A stretch of DNA of 64,000 bases from an uncultured Clostridium sp. GTDB lineage: Bacteria > Bacillota > Clostridia > TANB77 > CAG-508. The position numbers and the translations under genes were made by a program. Location: NCBI GenBank assembly GCA_947244325.1, contig CAMXJY010000009.1, positions 1-64,000 on the forward strand. Direction: 5' to 3'. Within the stretch, counting starts at the first letter, position 1; each line of letters starts with the position of its first letter. Below the pieces are notes generated by a model. That model saw nothing but the letters and a program-made list of their open reading frames with translations, did no database searches and was not told the DNA's origin. Of the stretch, positions 5,710-15,157 are shown one piece after another.

Positions 5710-8400
5710 ATGAAAAGAGAAAAATTTGATATTCAGGGAATGACTTGTAGTAGTTGTTCAGCACATGTTGAAAAAGCAGTAAATAAACTTGAAGGAATAA
5801 AATGTGCATCTGTAAATTTACTTTCAAATAACATGATAGTTGAATATGATGAAAATAGTTTAAATAGTGAGAAGATAGAAAAAGCTGTTATAGATGCTGG
5901 ATATGGAGCAAGTTTAGCAGATGATACTAAAAAAGATACTAAAAATATAAAGCAAGATAAAACAAAAGAAAATTTAAAATCAATGAAAAAAAGATTAGTT
6001 ATATCTATTATATTTTTAATTCCACTTATGTATATAGCAATGAATCATATGTTTTATGAATGGTTTGGAATACCAGTTCCAGAATTTATAAAAAACACTT
6101 TTCATGGAACACAAAATGCTATCATATTTGCATTTACTCAATTTTTGTTATTACTCCCAATTATATATGTAAACAGAAATTATTTTATAATAGGATTTAA
6201 TAGATTATTTAAAGGAAGTCCAAACATGGATTCTTTAATAGCAATCGGAAGCTCTGCTGCAAGTTTATATGGAATATTTGCTATTTATATGATTGGATAT
6301 GGGCTTGGACATAATAATATTGATATTGTTAATAGATATTCTATGGATATTTATTTTGAATCAGCTGGAACTATACTAACTCTAATTACAGTTGGAAAGT
6401 ATTTGGAAACAAAATCAAAAGGAAAAACAAGTGATGCAATTAGCAAGCTTATTAATTTAGCTCCTAAAACTGCAATTATTATAAGAGATGAAAAAGAAGT
6501 TTTAGTCGAACTTGAAGAAATTGTGCAAGGAGATACAATTGTTATTAAGCCAGGAGGAAGTATACCAGTTGACGGAGTTATAATTGAAGGAAGCTCTGCT
6601 GTAGATGAATCAAGTATAACAGGTGAAAGTATGCCAGTAGATAAAAATATTGGAGATAATGTAATTTCTGGAACTATAAATAAAAATGGTTATTTTAAAA
6701 TGAAAGCTACAAAAGTTGGTGATGATACAACACTTTCACAAATTATAAAATTAGTAGAAGAGGCAAGTAATTCAAAAGCTCCAATAGCAAAAATTGCAGA
6801 CAAAGTAAGTTCGGTATTTGTTCCAACAGTAATTACAATAGCAATAATTACAGCAATTGTATGGATGATATTAGGTCAAAGTTTTGAATTTGCTTTAACT
6901 ACAGCAATAGCAGTTTTAGTAATATCATGTCCTTGTGCATTAGGCTTAGCAACGCCAGTAGCTATTATGGTTGGAACAGGAAAAGGAGCAGAAAATGGTA
7001 TTCTAATAAAATCAGCAGAGAGTTTAGAATTATTGCATTTAATTGATGCAGTTGTTTTGGACAAAACAGGAACAATAACAGAAGGAAAACCAAAAGTTAT
7101 AGATATAATAACAAGTCAAACTTTAATTGGAAATACAGTTTTTTTAAATAATCCTAGAGTAAAAATTGTTAGTAATTTGAATAATAATAATAAAGTTGAA
7201 AATGAATTATTAAAAATTGCAGGAAGTTTAGAAAAAAATTCTGAGCATCCTTTAGCAGAAGCAATACTTGAAAAGGTAAAAGAAAATAATGTTGAAATTT
7301 CAGAAGTAACAGATTTCCTATCAGTTTCAGGAAGAGGCGTTCAAGGAAAAATTAGTGGAATAGATTATTTTGGTGGAAATTTAGCTTTTATGAAAGAAAA
7401 TAATATTAAATTAGATGATGTTAAAAGTGAGAGTGAAAGGCTAGCAAAAGAAGGGAAAACATTACTTTATTTTGCTAAAGAAAACAATTTGATAGGAATT
7501 ATTACAGTAGCAGATAGTGTAAAAGATACAAGTAAGCAAGCAATTGAAGAATTAAAAAAGAAAAATTTGGAAGTAATAATGCTTACAGGAGATAATAAAT
7601 TAGCAGCAGAAACAATAGGAAAATCTTTAGGAATAAATAACATTATTTCAGAAGTTTTACCACAAGACAAAGAAAAAGAAGTTTCAAAATTGCAAAATCA
7701 AGGTAAAAAAGTAGCTTTTGTAGGGGATGGAATTAATGATAGTCCAGCACTAGTAAAAGCAGATGTTGGTCTTGCAATAGGCTCTGGTACAGATATTGCA
7801 ATAGAATCAGCAGATATAGTTTTAATGAAAGATAATTTAATAGATGTTGATACAGCTATCAGTTTAAGTAAATCTGTTATAAGAAATATAAAAATGAATT
7901 TATTTTGGGCATTTATATATAATATTATAGGAATACCAGTTGCAGCAGGAGTATTTTATTTGAGTTTTGGATTAAAATTAAATCCAATGATAGGTGCAGC
8001 AGCTATGAGTTTAAGTTCTGTATGTGTTGTTACAAATGCTTTAAGACTTAGATATTTTAAAAGAAAAGATGGAAATAAAAAAAGTAAAAATTTAGAATAT
8101 AAAGATTCAATAAATACAGAAAATGTAGATAATTTGAATTTAGAAAATGAAAATTTTAATAAAAAGGTTAATAATAAAAAGGAGGATATAAAAATGAAAA
8201 CAATAATGATTGAAGGAATGCAATGTAATCATTGCAAAATGAGTGTAGAAAAGGCTTTAAATTCTATAGAAGGAATTGAAAAAGTAGAAGTAGATTTAGA
8301 TGGAAAAAAAGCAGTAATTGAATCAAATAAAGAAATTGAAGACTCTAAAATAAAATCAGTTATAGAAGAAGCTGGATTTAATGTTGTTGAAATAAAATAA
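5710..8400 (+). CDS. copA: Copper-exporting P1B ATPase fused to CopZ
   Basis: An 896-residue copper-exporting P-type ATPase of the inner membrane. Domains: an N-terminal heavy-metal-associated domain with CxxC (C13, C16), membrane helices, actuator 'TGES', membrane copper site CPC (C407, C409), phosphorylated D451 in 'DKTGT', 'SEHP' nucleotide-binding motif and 'GDGINDSPAL' hinge. Unusually, a low-complexity Asn/Lys/Glu linker after the last helices joins a second metal-binding domain (CxxC at C839, C842) that looks like a complete CopZ chaperone. A possible upstream in-frame ATG at 5665 lacks a ribosome site; AGAAAGGA precedes 5710. It is likely co-transcribed with csoR under CsoR control. 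Confidence 0.95.
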   Translation: MKREKFDIQGMTCSSCSAHVEKAVNKLEGIKCASVNLLSNNMIVEYDENSLNSEKIEKAVIDAGYGASLADDTKKDTKNIKQDKTKENLKSMKKRLVISIIFLIPLMYIAMNHMFYEWFGIPVPEFIKNTFHGTQNAIIFAFTQFLLLLPIIYVNRNYFIIGFNRLFKGSPNMDSLIAIGSSAASLYGIFAIYMIGYGLGHNNIDIVNRYSMDIYFESAGTILTLITVGKYLETKSKGKTSDAISKLINLAPKTAIIIRDEKEVLVELEEIVQGDTIVIKPGGSIPVDGVIIEGSSAVDESSITGESMPVDKNIGDNVISGTINKNGYFKMKATKVGDDTTLSQIIKLVEEASNSKAPIAKIADKVSSVFVPTVITIAIITAIVWMILGQSFEFALTTAIAVLVISCPCALGLATPVAIMVGTGKGAENGILIKSAESLELLHLIDAVVLDKTGTITEGKPKVIDIITSQTLIGNTVFLNNPRVKIVSNLNNNNKVENELLKIAGSLEKNSEHPLAEAILEKVKENNVEISEVTDFLSVSGRGVQGKISGIDYFGGNLAFMKENNIKLDDVKSESERLAKEGKTLLYFAKENNLIGIITVADSVKDTSKQAIEELKKKNLEVIMLTGDNKLAAETIGKSLGINNIISEVLPQDKEKEVSKLQNQGKKVAFVGDGINDSPALVKADVGLAIGSGTDIAIESADIVLMKDNLIDVDTAISLSKSVIRNIKMNLFWAFIYNIIGIPVAAGVFYLSFGLKLNPMIGAAAMSLSSVCVVTNALRLRYFKRKDGNKKSKNLEYKDSINTENVDNLNLENENFNKKVNNKKEDIKMKTIMIEGMQCNHCKMSVEKALNSIEGIEKVEVDLDGKKAVIESNKEIEDSKIKSVIEEAGFNVVEIK
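8194..8400 (+). CDS. copZ: Internal CopZ copper chaperone frame with own ribosome site
   Basis: The last 68 codons of the copA frame form a stand-alone-sized CopZ (ferredoxin-like fold, CxxC at residues 11 and 14), which would deliver Cu(I) to CopA and CsoR. The ATG at 8194 is preceded by a near-perfect AAGGAGGATA ribosome site (about 8179-8188), much stronger than that of copA. Independent internal translation is therefore likely. There is no stop or frameshift between copA and this frame, so one mRNA could give both the fusion and free chaperone. Internal initiation is inference; the fusion and the site are seen. Confidence 0.7.
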   Translation: MKTIMIEGMQCNHCKMSVEKALNSIEGIEKVEVDLDGKKAVIESNKEIEDSKIKSVIEEAGFNVVEIK

Positions 8401-8484
8401 ATTTTTAATTATAAAAGTAAAGATAGTGTATCTTAAATTTTTATGATTTACTTTTTAATTTATTAATAATTAAAAAGTTATTAT

Positions 8485-8530
8485 AGTAATTCCAAATATA
8501 ATATATATTATATTTGGAATTATTACTTTT
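8485..8530 (+). terminator. Hairpin terminator after copA
   Basis: A long AT inverted repeat centred at 8504 (TAATTCCAAATATAAT with ATTATATTTGGAATTA) ends near TTTT. It has a strong stem but a short T-tract. Confidence 0.6.
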
Positions 8531-8570
8531 AAACAGTAAATTGTAAGTTTAAGATACATTTTTGTATATC

Positions 8571-8599
8571 TTGCAATTTGATATATTTTATAATATAAT
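8571..8599 (+). promoter_or_regulatory. Predicted promoter of fprA
   Basis: TTGCAA (8571-8576), 17 bases, TATAAT (8594-8599), 40 bases before the chosen start. This makes the earlier in-frame ATG at 8562 impossible as a start of this transcript. Confidence 0.65.
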
Positions 8600-8639
8600 G
8601 TCAATCGAAATAAAAACAAAGTATAAATGGAGGTTTTTT

Positions 8640-9806
8640 ATGAAGGACACAAGCATATCTGATGATATAATATATATTGGAGCAGATGATAAAACAATAG
8701 ATTTGTTTGAAAGTCAATATATTGTTCCAAATGGAATATCTTATAATTCTTACCTTATAAAAGACGAAAAAAATGTAGTAATGGATACTATAGATAGAAG
8801 AAAAACAGATGAATGGCTAAGTAATCTAGAAAAAGCATTAGCAGGGGAAAATCCAGATTATTTAGTAGTATCACATTTAGAACCAGATCATGCATATAAT
8901 GTAGGAGTTTTAGCTAATAAATATCCAGAAATGAAAATTGTAGGAAATAATAAAACATTTGCTTTTATGACACAATTTTTTGATATATCTAATTTAGAAG
9001 AAAGAAAAGTAGTAGTTAATGAGGGCGATGAATTAAATATAGGAAAGCATACATTACAATTTTTTATGGCACCAATGGTTCATTGGCCAGAAGTAATGGT
9101 AACATATGAAAAATGTGAAAAAATTGTTTTTTCAGCAGATGGTTTTGGAAAATTTGGAGCATTAGATGCTGAAGAAGATTGGGCATGCGAAGCAAGAAGA
9201 TATTATTTTAACATATGTGGAAAATATGGAATTCAAGTACAAGCATTACTTAAAAAATTAGCTACATTAGATGTAAAAATGATATGCCCATTACATGGTC
9301 CAATATTAAAAGAAAATTTAGAATATTATATAAATAAGTATGATATTTGGAGTAGTTATAAACCAGAAGATGATGGGGTTTTTATAGCATATGCATCTAT
9401 ACATGGAAATACAGCAGATGCTGTAGAAGAACTAGAAAAAATATTAAAGGAAAAAGGAGCAAAAAAAGTTGTTGTTTCTGATTTATCAAGAGTAGATATG
9501 GCAGAAGCAATAGAAGATGCATTTAGATATGATAAAATGATACTTGCAGCAGCTACTTATGATGCTGGAGTATTTACACCTATGCAAAGATTTTTAAATG
9601 AATTGCAATCAAAAAATTATCAAAATCGTAAAATAGGATTAATAGAAAATGGTACATGGGCACCACTTGCAGCAAAATCAATGAGAGAAAATGTTGATAA
9701 AATGAAAGATATATCAGTTTGTGAACAAGTTGTTACAATAAGAACAAAGCTTACAGAAGATTCTAAAAATCAAATGAAAGCATTAGCAGAAGAAATACTA
9801 AAATAA
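8640..9806 (+). CDS. fprA: Flavodiiron protein (A-type flavoprotein, FprA-like)
   Basis: A 388-residue cytoplasmic flavodiiron protein that reduces O2 to water and/or NO to N2O, protecting an anaerobe. The N-terminal metallo-beta-lactamase-like core supplies the diiron ligands: 'HLEPDH' near residue 80, His in 'MVHWPE', Asp in 'SADGFG' and His in 'PLHGPI'. From about residue 245 a flavodoxin domain begins ('FIAYASIHGNTADAVEEL'). GGAGG at 8630-8634 sets the ATG at 8640. The electron donor (rubredoxin or flavoredoxin) is not in this window. Confidence 0.95.
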   Translation: MKDTSISDDIIYIGADDKTIDLFESQYIVPNGISYNSYLIKDEKNVVMDTIDRRKTDEWLSNLEKALAGENPDYLVVSHLEPDHAYNVGVLANKYPEMKIVGNNKTFAFMTQFFDISNLEERKVVVNEGDELNIGKHTLQFFMAPMVHWPEVMVTYEKCEKIVFSADGFGKFGALDAEEDWACEARRYYFNICGKYGIQVQALLKKLATLDVKMICPLHGPILKENLEYYINKYDIWSSYKPEDDGVFIAYASIHGNTADAVEELEKILKEKGAKKVVVSDLSRVDMAEAIEDAFRYDKMILAAATYDAGVFTPMQRFLNELQSKNYQNRKIGLIENGTWAPLAAKSMRENVDKMKDISVCEQVVTIRTKLTEDSKNQMKALAEEILK

Positions 9807-9845
9807 AAATTAGCAAAGCCTTTATATAATAGAAAAGAAGAGTTT

Positions 9846-9908
9846 ATTATCTATTAGGAAAGTGTTTCGCATTTCTTAATAAATAAATGCTTCGCCAATA
9901 TTTGTAAT
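9846..9908 (+). repeat. Dispersed hairpin repeat, copy D
   Basis: TATTAGGAAAGTGTTTCGCATTTCTTAATA-type stem with a TTCG centre, then TGCTTCGCCAATATTTGTA. A reversed fragment (TTAGCAAAGCCTTTATATAATAG) lies just before it at about 9809-9832, so the gap holds two partial copies. Confidence 0.75.
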
Positions 9909-9959
9909 ATAGAATTTCAAAAATTTACTAATATATCTACTATAAATTTGGAGGATAAT

Positions 9960-10172
9960 ATGGAGGAAGGAACCTTTATTAGTAATAAGTATAAAGAAAC
10001 TAATATAGATATTTATTCTAAGATTATTGAAACTAAAGAAGAAGTAGAAAGAATAAAAAATAGCAAAGAAAATTTTTTAAGTTATCTTCATTGTAATGGT
10101 TGTTTTAGAAAATGCCCATTATCAAATTCAAATTGTGGAAGAGGACAAAACTTAAAAAATCAGTTTATATAA
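9960..10172 (+). CDS. Small cysteine-rich hypothetical protein
   Basis: A 70-residue protein that I do not recognise as a named family. A charged N-terminal helix region is followed near the C-terminus by a four-cysteine cluster, CNGCFRKCPLSNSNCGRG (C-x2-C-x3-C-x6-C). That spacing suggests bound zinc or an iron-sulfur cluster. GGAGG at 9950-9954 sets the ATG at 9960. It lies 12 bases before the CNNM/CBS gene with that gene's ribosome site in between, so the two are probably co-transcribed. The nearby flavodiiron gene makes a redox role conceivable but unproven. Confidence 0.75.
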   Translation: MEEGTFISNKYKETNIDIYSKIIETKEEVERIKNSKENFLSYLHCNGCFRKCPLSNSNCGRGQNLKNQFI

Positions 10173-10184
10173 AAGGAGAAAAAA

Positions 10185-11510
10185 ATGACAAAAATTATTT
10201 TATTAGTAGTATTGATTGCTTTAAATGCATTTTTTGCAGCAGCTGAAATAGCATTTATTTCTTTAAATGATGCTAAGATAGATTTACAAGCAAAAGAAGG
10301 AAATAAAAAAGCAAAAAAAATAAAAGGAATGTTAGAAAATCCAAGCAAGTTTTTAGCAACAATACAAATAGGTGTTACTTTAGCAGGATTTTTATCAAGT
10401 GCATTTGCATCAGAAGCATTTGCTAGTGAACTTGCACCAATATTATATAATTTAATTCCAGCAGTAAGTTTAAGTATATGGAATAGTATTTCAATAGTTT
10501 TAATTACTATTATATTATCTTATTTTACATTAGTTTTTGGAGAGTTAGTTCCAAAAAGAGTTGCAATGAAAAATTATGAAAAAATAGCTTTTGCAACTAT
10601 AGGTATTATAAAAGCAATTTCAATAGTAACAGCACCATTTGTAAAATTCTTAACATTTTCAACAAATATAATTTCTAAAATATTTGGAGTATCTGAAAAT
10701 GAAGAGGAAACAGTTACAGAAGAAGAAATAAGAATGATGGTGGATGTAGGAGAAGAAAAAGGAACAATTGACAAAGAAGCAAGAGAAATGATAAATAATG
10801 TTTTTGAATTTAATGATAAAGCAGTTACAGAAATAATGATACCAAGAAAAGAAATATTTGCATTAGATATGAATTTATCAATTTCAAAAGTTATAGAAGA
10901 ATTAACAGAAGATTTTAGATATAGTAGAGTACCTGTATATGATGAAACAATAGATGAGATAAAAGGTGTTGTTTACGTAAAAGATATTTTATTATCAACA
11001 AAAAATAAAAATGTAAAAATAAAAAATTTAATTAAAGAAGCGTATTTTGTTCCAGAAACAAAAGCGGTTAATGAGCTTTTTGAAGAACTTAGAAAAAATA
11101 GAAAACAAATAGCAATAGTAGTAGACGAATATGGTGGAACAGCAGGAATTGTTACAATGGAAGATATACTTGAAGAAATTGTTGGTGAAATATATGATGA
11201 GTATGATGAAGTTGAAAAAATATATGAAAAAATAGATGAAAATACTTTTATTTTAAATGGAAGTATGGGAGTATCAGAAGTAGAAAAATTATTAGATATA
11301 AAAGTGCCAGAAGGAGATTATGATACAATTTCTGGATATTTAATAGAATTATTAGGAAGAATTCCACAAGAGAAAGAAAAAATACCAGTTATAGAAACAG
11401 AAGATGTGAATTATAAAATAGAAAAAGTAAAAGATAAGAGAATTATAAAAATAAAGGCTTGTAAAGTTGAAAAAGCAGAAGAAATAGATGAATCAGAAGA
11501 TGAAGAGTAA
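10185..11510 (+). CDS. CNNM/CBS-domain membrane protein (hemolysin/CorC family)
   Basis: A 441-residue integral membrane protein of the DUF21 (CNNM)-CBS pair-CorC_HlyC architecture, linked in characterised members to Mg2+ or Co2+ export or homeostasis. Residues 1-150 hold about four membrane segments and 'FGELVPKR'. Two CBS domains occupy roughly 205-330 ('MIPRKEIFALD', 'VDEYGGTAGIVTMEDILEEIVGEI'). A C-terminal CorC_HlyC sensor domain spans about 345-430. AAAAGGAG precedes the ATG. 'Hemolysin' in family names is historical. Confidence 0.92.
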   Translation: MTKIILLVVLIALNAFFAAAEIAFISLNDAKIDLQAKEGNKKAKKIKGMLENPSKFLATIQIGVTLAGFLSSAFASEAFASELAPILYNLIPAVSLSIWNSISIVLITIILSYFTLVFGELVPKRVAMKNYEKIAFATIGIIKAISIVTAPFVKFLTFSTNIISKIFGVSENEEETVTEEEIRMMVDVGEEKGTIDKEAREMINNVFEFNDKAVTEIMIPRKEIFALDMNLSISKVIEELTEDFRYSRVPVYDETIDEIKGVVYVKDILLSTKNKNVKIKNLIKEAYFVPETKAVNELFEELRKNRKQIAIVVDEYGGTAGIVTMEDILEEIVGEIYDEYDEVEKIYEKIDENTFILNGSMGVSEVEKLLDIKVPEGDYDTISGYLIELLGRIPQEKEKIPVIETEDVNYKIEKVKDKRIIKIKACKVEKAEEIDESEDEE

Positions 11511-11530
11511 GCAAAAGAGAGGAAAAAAAG

Positions 11531-12694
11531 TTGTATAGAATTAGAGATGATGTAAATTTAGCTTCAATGAAAAGATTAGGAGTAATAACTGTAAATGAAA
11601 GAGGTTTGTATCCAGAGGTGCAAAGATATATTGCAGGAAAAAATATTACTCCAACAGACTTTTTTTATGATAAAATAGAAAAATCTACATATCATGCTGG
11701 AGAAAATCCAATTTTAAGTTATAATGATGATTCAAATCTAATAGTGGCAAAAAAAGACAGTGATGCAATATTTTTATATTCAGAAAATCAAATTTTATCT
11801 CCAACTCAATTTATAAATCTATTTGTTAATTTATATGATTCTGCTAAAAATGCTAGTTTAGAATTGGAAAGAAAAACTTATTCTAGTTTTGAACTTGGAG
11901 ACTTAAATCTAAATTTTGCTGATATAATACTTGCAACTGGTGCAAAATCAGAATTTATGCAGCAATATGATAGTAATTTAAAAAGTGTTAATAATACTGA
12001 AAATATTTATGAAAGCAGTTTAAACGGAGTAAAAGCAATTTATGATTTTCAAGATGAAGCTGCTATATATACACATACTTCACAACATGGAATAAATTTA
12101 GTAAGATTTTTAGATACGATGATAAATTTGAATCCAGATATTAGATTACTTATGTCAAATACTGTGATATCTCCATATAGAAGTACACTAGTAGATACTT
12201 TTTTGCATACAGTAAGAAATAATTATAGTAGCTATAAGAATTATTCAAATATGGAAATTGCACGTGATATAGATGCTTTTATAAAATCAGGAAAACCTTT
12301 TGAAGATAAAGAACAAGAAGAATTTTTTGAGGTTTTTAGAAAAGAACAAGATATATCGAATCACAGGATAAGTAAATCAAATAATTCATATAAAGTTTTT
12401 CCTGCATTAAAATATGTTTTAGAATCACAACAAAAAGATGGAGAAGAAAAAGAGGATTTAGATATTAAATACATATTAAAATGGTATGAAGGAGACCCAG
12501 ATAATGGAGTAAGGGCAATTAACTATGCTTTAGGAATTATGTCAGACACTAAAAGAATGGAAAGAGAACCAGGAGCAGTAGCATGTAGAAATTTACAATC
12601 AGTAAAAGACTATATGGGAAATATAAAAAATAAAGCAGTAGAATTAAATATGGGAATTAAGAGAAAAGAAAGTAAAAATAAAGAAGACAAATAA
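11531..12694 (+). CDS. Conserved hypothetical protein
   Basis: A 387-residue soluble protein without a family I can name; no signal peptide or membrane segment is visible. It begins with TTG at 11531, nine bases after AGAGAGG. The first in-frame ATG (11567) has no ribosome site. It lies 20 bases after the CNNM/CBS gene, so it is likely the third gene of that transcript. The C-terminus is Lys/Glu rich. Base composition and codon use match its neighbours. Confidence 0.8.
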   Translation: MYRIRDDVNLASMKRLGVITVNERGLYPEVQRYIAGKNITPTDFFYDKIEKSTYHAGENPILSYNDDSNLIVAKKDSDAIFLYSENQILSPTQFINLFVNLYDSAKNASLELERKTYSSFELGDLNLNFADIILATGAKSEFMQQYDSNLKSVNNTENIYESSLNGVKAIYDFQDEAAIYTHTSQHGINLVRFLDTMINLNPDIRLLMSNTVISPYRSTLVDTFLHTVRNNYSSYKNYSNMEIARDIDAFIKSGKPFEDKEQEEFFEVFRKEQDISNHRISKSNNSYKVFPALKYVLESQQKDGEEKEDLDIKYILKWYEGDPDNGVRAINYALGIMSDTKRMEREPGAVACRNLQSVKDYMGNIKNKAVELNMGIKRKESKNKEDK

Positions 12695-12749
12695 GGTTTA
12701 TAGGTAAATCCATAAAAACCTAAATATTTAAGTATAGAAGGAAATTATT

Positions 12750-13910
12750 ATGAATAACTTTGTATTTCACGCACCTACAAAAATTTATTTTGGAAAGGGG
12801 CAAATTGAAAATTTACCAGAAATTTTAAAAGAATATGGAAAAAATGTACTTATCACATATGGTGGAGGAAGTATAAAAAGAAATGGAATTTATGATAAAG
12901 TATGTGAATTATTAAAAGATTTTAATATATCAGAACTTCCAGGAATAGAACCTAATCCAAGAATAGGAACTGTTAGAAAAGGAATAGAAATTTGCAGAGA
13001 AAACAATATTGATGTAATTTTAGCAGTTGGTGGAGGTAGTACGATAGACTGCTCAAAGCTAATTGGAGCAGGAGTTTTTTATGAAGGAGATTCTTGGGAT
13101 TTAGTAAAAGAACCTAAAAAAATAGGTAAAGTTTTACCAATAGTTACAGTTTTAACAATAGCAGCAACAGGCTCTGAAATGAATAGTACAGCTGTTATTT
13201 CAAACCCAGAAACAAATGAAAAACTTTCTAGCAAAGGTAAAAATATGGCACCTAAAGCATCTATTTTAGACCCAGAATATACATATACATTACCAACAAT
13301 TCAAACAGCAGCTGGAACAGCAGATATAATGTCACATGTTATAGAAAATTATTTTAAAAGAGAGCAAGCATATCTTCAAGATCAAATATCAGAGGGAATT
13401 TTAAAAACATGTATCAAATATTGTAAAACAGCACTTGAAAATCCAACAGATTATGAAGCACGTAGCAATTTAATGTGGGCATCAAGTTTGGCATTAAATG
13501 GATTATGTGGTAGAGGAAAGGATGATGAAGCTTGGTCTTGTCACCCAATAGAACATGAATTAAGTGCATTTTATGATATAACTCACGGAGTTGGACTTGC
13601 AATACTTACACCAAGATGGATGAGATACATTTTATCAGAAAAAACAGTTGATAAATTTGTAGATTATGCAGTTAATGTATGGGGATTTGAAAAATCTGAA
13701 GATAAATTTGATTTAGCAAATAAAGGAATAGATGCAACAGAAAAATTCTTTGCTGAATGTGGAATTCCTATGAATTTAGGAAAGCTTGGAATAGATGATT
13801 CTTTATTGGAAAAAATGAGTCATGCAGTTATTGCTCATAGAGATTTAAGTAATGCATATGTACCTTTAAATGAAGAGGATGTATTAAATATTTTAAAAAT
13901 GTGCTTATAA
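12750..13910 (+). CDS. Iron-containing alcohol dehydrogenase (butanol dehydrogenase-like)
   Basis: A 386-residue group III alcohol dehydrogenase, NAD(P)H-dependent, which reduces aldehydes to alcohols in fermentation; closest to the BdhA/YqhD subgroup. The nucleotide-binding 'GGGS' motifs are at about residues 32 and 95. The metal-binding region includes 'GTADIMSHVIENYF' and 'HPIEHELSAFYDITHGVGLA', with the conserved His residues. AGAAGG precedes the ATG. It is complete and of normal length. Substrate cannot be fixed from sequence, so no symbol is given. Confidence 0.93.
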   Translation: MNNFVFHAPTKIYFGKGQIENLPEILKEYGKNVLITYGGGSIKRNGIYDKVCELLKDFNISELPGIEPNPRIGTVRKGIEICRENNIDVILAVGGGSTIDCSKLIGAGVFYEGDSWDLVKEPKKIGKVLPIVTVLTIAATGSEMNSTAVISNPETNEKLSSKGKNMAPKASILDPEYTYTLPTIQTAAGTADIMSHVIENYFKREQAYLQDQISEGILKTCIKYCKTALENPTDYEARSNLMWASSLALNGLCGRGKDDEAWSCHPIEHELSAFYDITHGVGLAILTPRWMRYILSEKTVDKFVDYAVNVWGFEKSEDKFDLANKGIDATEKFFAECGIPMNLGKLGIDDSLLEKMSHAVIAHRDLSNAYVPLNEEDVLNILKMCL

Positions 13911-13918
13911 TATTTTTT

Positions 13919-13950
13919 AGAAAGATACATAGTAAAATATGTATCTTTCT
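13919..13950 (+). terminator. Perfect 13-base hairpin after alcohol dehydrogenase gene
   Basis: AGAAAGATACATA pairs with TATGTATCTTTCT around a 6-base loop. No T-run follows, so it may be a weak terminator or an mRNA 3'-end stabiliser. Confidence 0.55.
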
Positions 13951-14013
13951 TAGTAATGTTAACTTAAAGCTACAAAGATATAACTAAAGTTGGTAGTAAA
14001 ACAATATATATTT

Positions 14014-14022
14014 TGCTATAAT
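14014..14022 (+). promoter_or_regulatory. Predicted extended -10 promoter
   Basis: TGCTATAAT (TATAAT at 14017-14022) lies about 70 bases before the XRE gene. Confidence 0.45.
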
Positions 14023-14094
14023 TTTTTTAAAATATAAAAGATTATTGAAAGTATATAAGATTTTAGAGCAGTCTAAAATTAGAAAGGAGTACCA

Positions 14095-15105
14095 ATGAAG
14101 TTAAATGAAAAAATTTTTGAATTAAGAAAAAGTAAAGGATTATCACAAGAAGAATTAGGTGAGAAAGTAGGAGTATCAAGACAAACAGTATCAAAATGGG
14201 AAGTTGGAAAAACAATTCCAGAATTTGAGAAAATAATATTACTTGCAAAAATATTTGAAATATCAATAGATGAGTTAGCAGAAGAAGATAGTAATTTTGA
14301 AGATAATATTGAAGAAGATAGTAATGCAATTATCAAGAAAAAATCAAATAAAAAAATAGTAAAAATAATTAGTGTTATTATTATTTTATTAATTATTGGT
14401 TTTGGTTCTTTATTTTTGTACAGATATTTAATATTAGAAGCTTTTTTTAAAAGAATTGATATAAGTATGGATAAACTTTTTGAAAAAGATACTTCTATCA
14501 ATTATCATATGATAAAGAGTATTAGTGGGGTAGAACACTATTTAGTAGCATCTGAAGAACATATTGAGTGGTATTCTAAAAATGGAATTACTGTAAAAAC
14601 ATATTCAAGTCCAGATGATATTGGTAATATTATAAGGATGCAATATACAGATTTATCTAAAGATTATTTTTATGATATTGATTTAGTAAATAAAACTTAT
14701 AAACAAATAAAATTGAATACTTTAAAAAACTCTGGAATGGATGATTTATATTTCATTTTACCAGAAAATATTGTTATATCTGAAATTTTTGAAAATTTTC
14801 AGATAGATAATTCATTAAGTAAAAAGTTAAAGTTAGTTTTTGATTTAGGATATGACATAAAAATAGATACAGGACATGGATATCCAAGTAAATCAAGATA
14901 TGTAATAACTAAAGAAGATTTAGAAAAAAAATTAAGTGCAGAGTGTTGTATATCAGTAGATGCAATAAATTTCTATCAAAGAGTTGTAAGTGATGAAACA
15001 AATGCTAAAAAAACTGAAACTAGATATCATTTGTGTTTTGAAGAAGTATGGGATAGAGATATTAGTTTACCAGATTTAAGTGAATATACATTAATTGAAG
15101 AATAG
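14095..15105 (+). CDS. XRE-family regulator with membrane anchor
   Basis: A 336-residue protein. Residues 1-60 are a lambda-repressor/XRE helix-turn-helix ('[22 protein letters not shown]'-type, DNA-recognition helix near residue 30). An acidic linker follows, then one strongly hydrophobic helix at about 84-105, and a roughly 230-residue domain of unknown fold, probably extracytoplasmic. This layout suggests a one-component membrane-bound sensor that binds DNA. AGAAAGGAG precedes the ATG. It is followed 52 bases later by a flavodoxin-fold reductase gene. Target and signal are unknown. Confidence 0.82.
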   Translation: MKLNEKIFELRKSKGLSQEELGEKVGVSRQTVSKWEVGKTIPEFEKIILLAKIFEISIDELAEEDSNFEDNIEEDSNAIIKKKSNKKIVKIISVIIILLIIGFGSLFLYRYLILEAFFKRIDISMDKLFEKDTSINYHMIKSISGVEHYLVASEEHIEWYSKNGITVKTYSSPDDIGNIIRMQYTDLSKDYFYDIDLVNKTYKQIKLNTLKNSGMDDLYFILPENIVISEIFENFQIDNSLSKKLKLVFDLGYDIKIDTGHGYPSKSRYVITKEDLEKKLSAECCISVDAINFYQRVVSDETNAKKTETRYHLCFEEVWDRDISLPDLSEYTLIEE

Positions 15106-15157
15106 TGCATAAATATTGTAATAGTATTTAAAAGAAAATTTTAGAGGAGGAATTATT

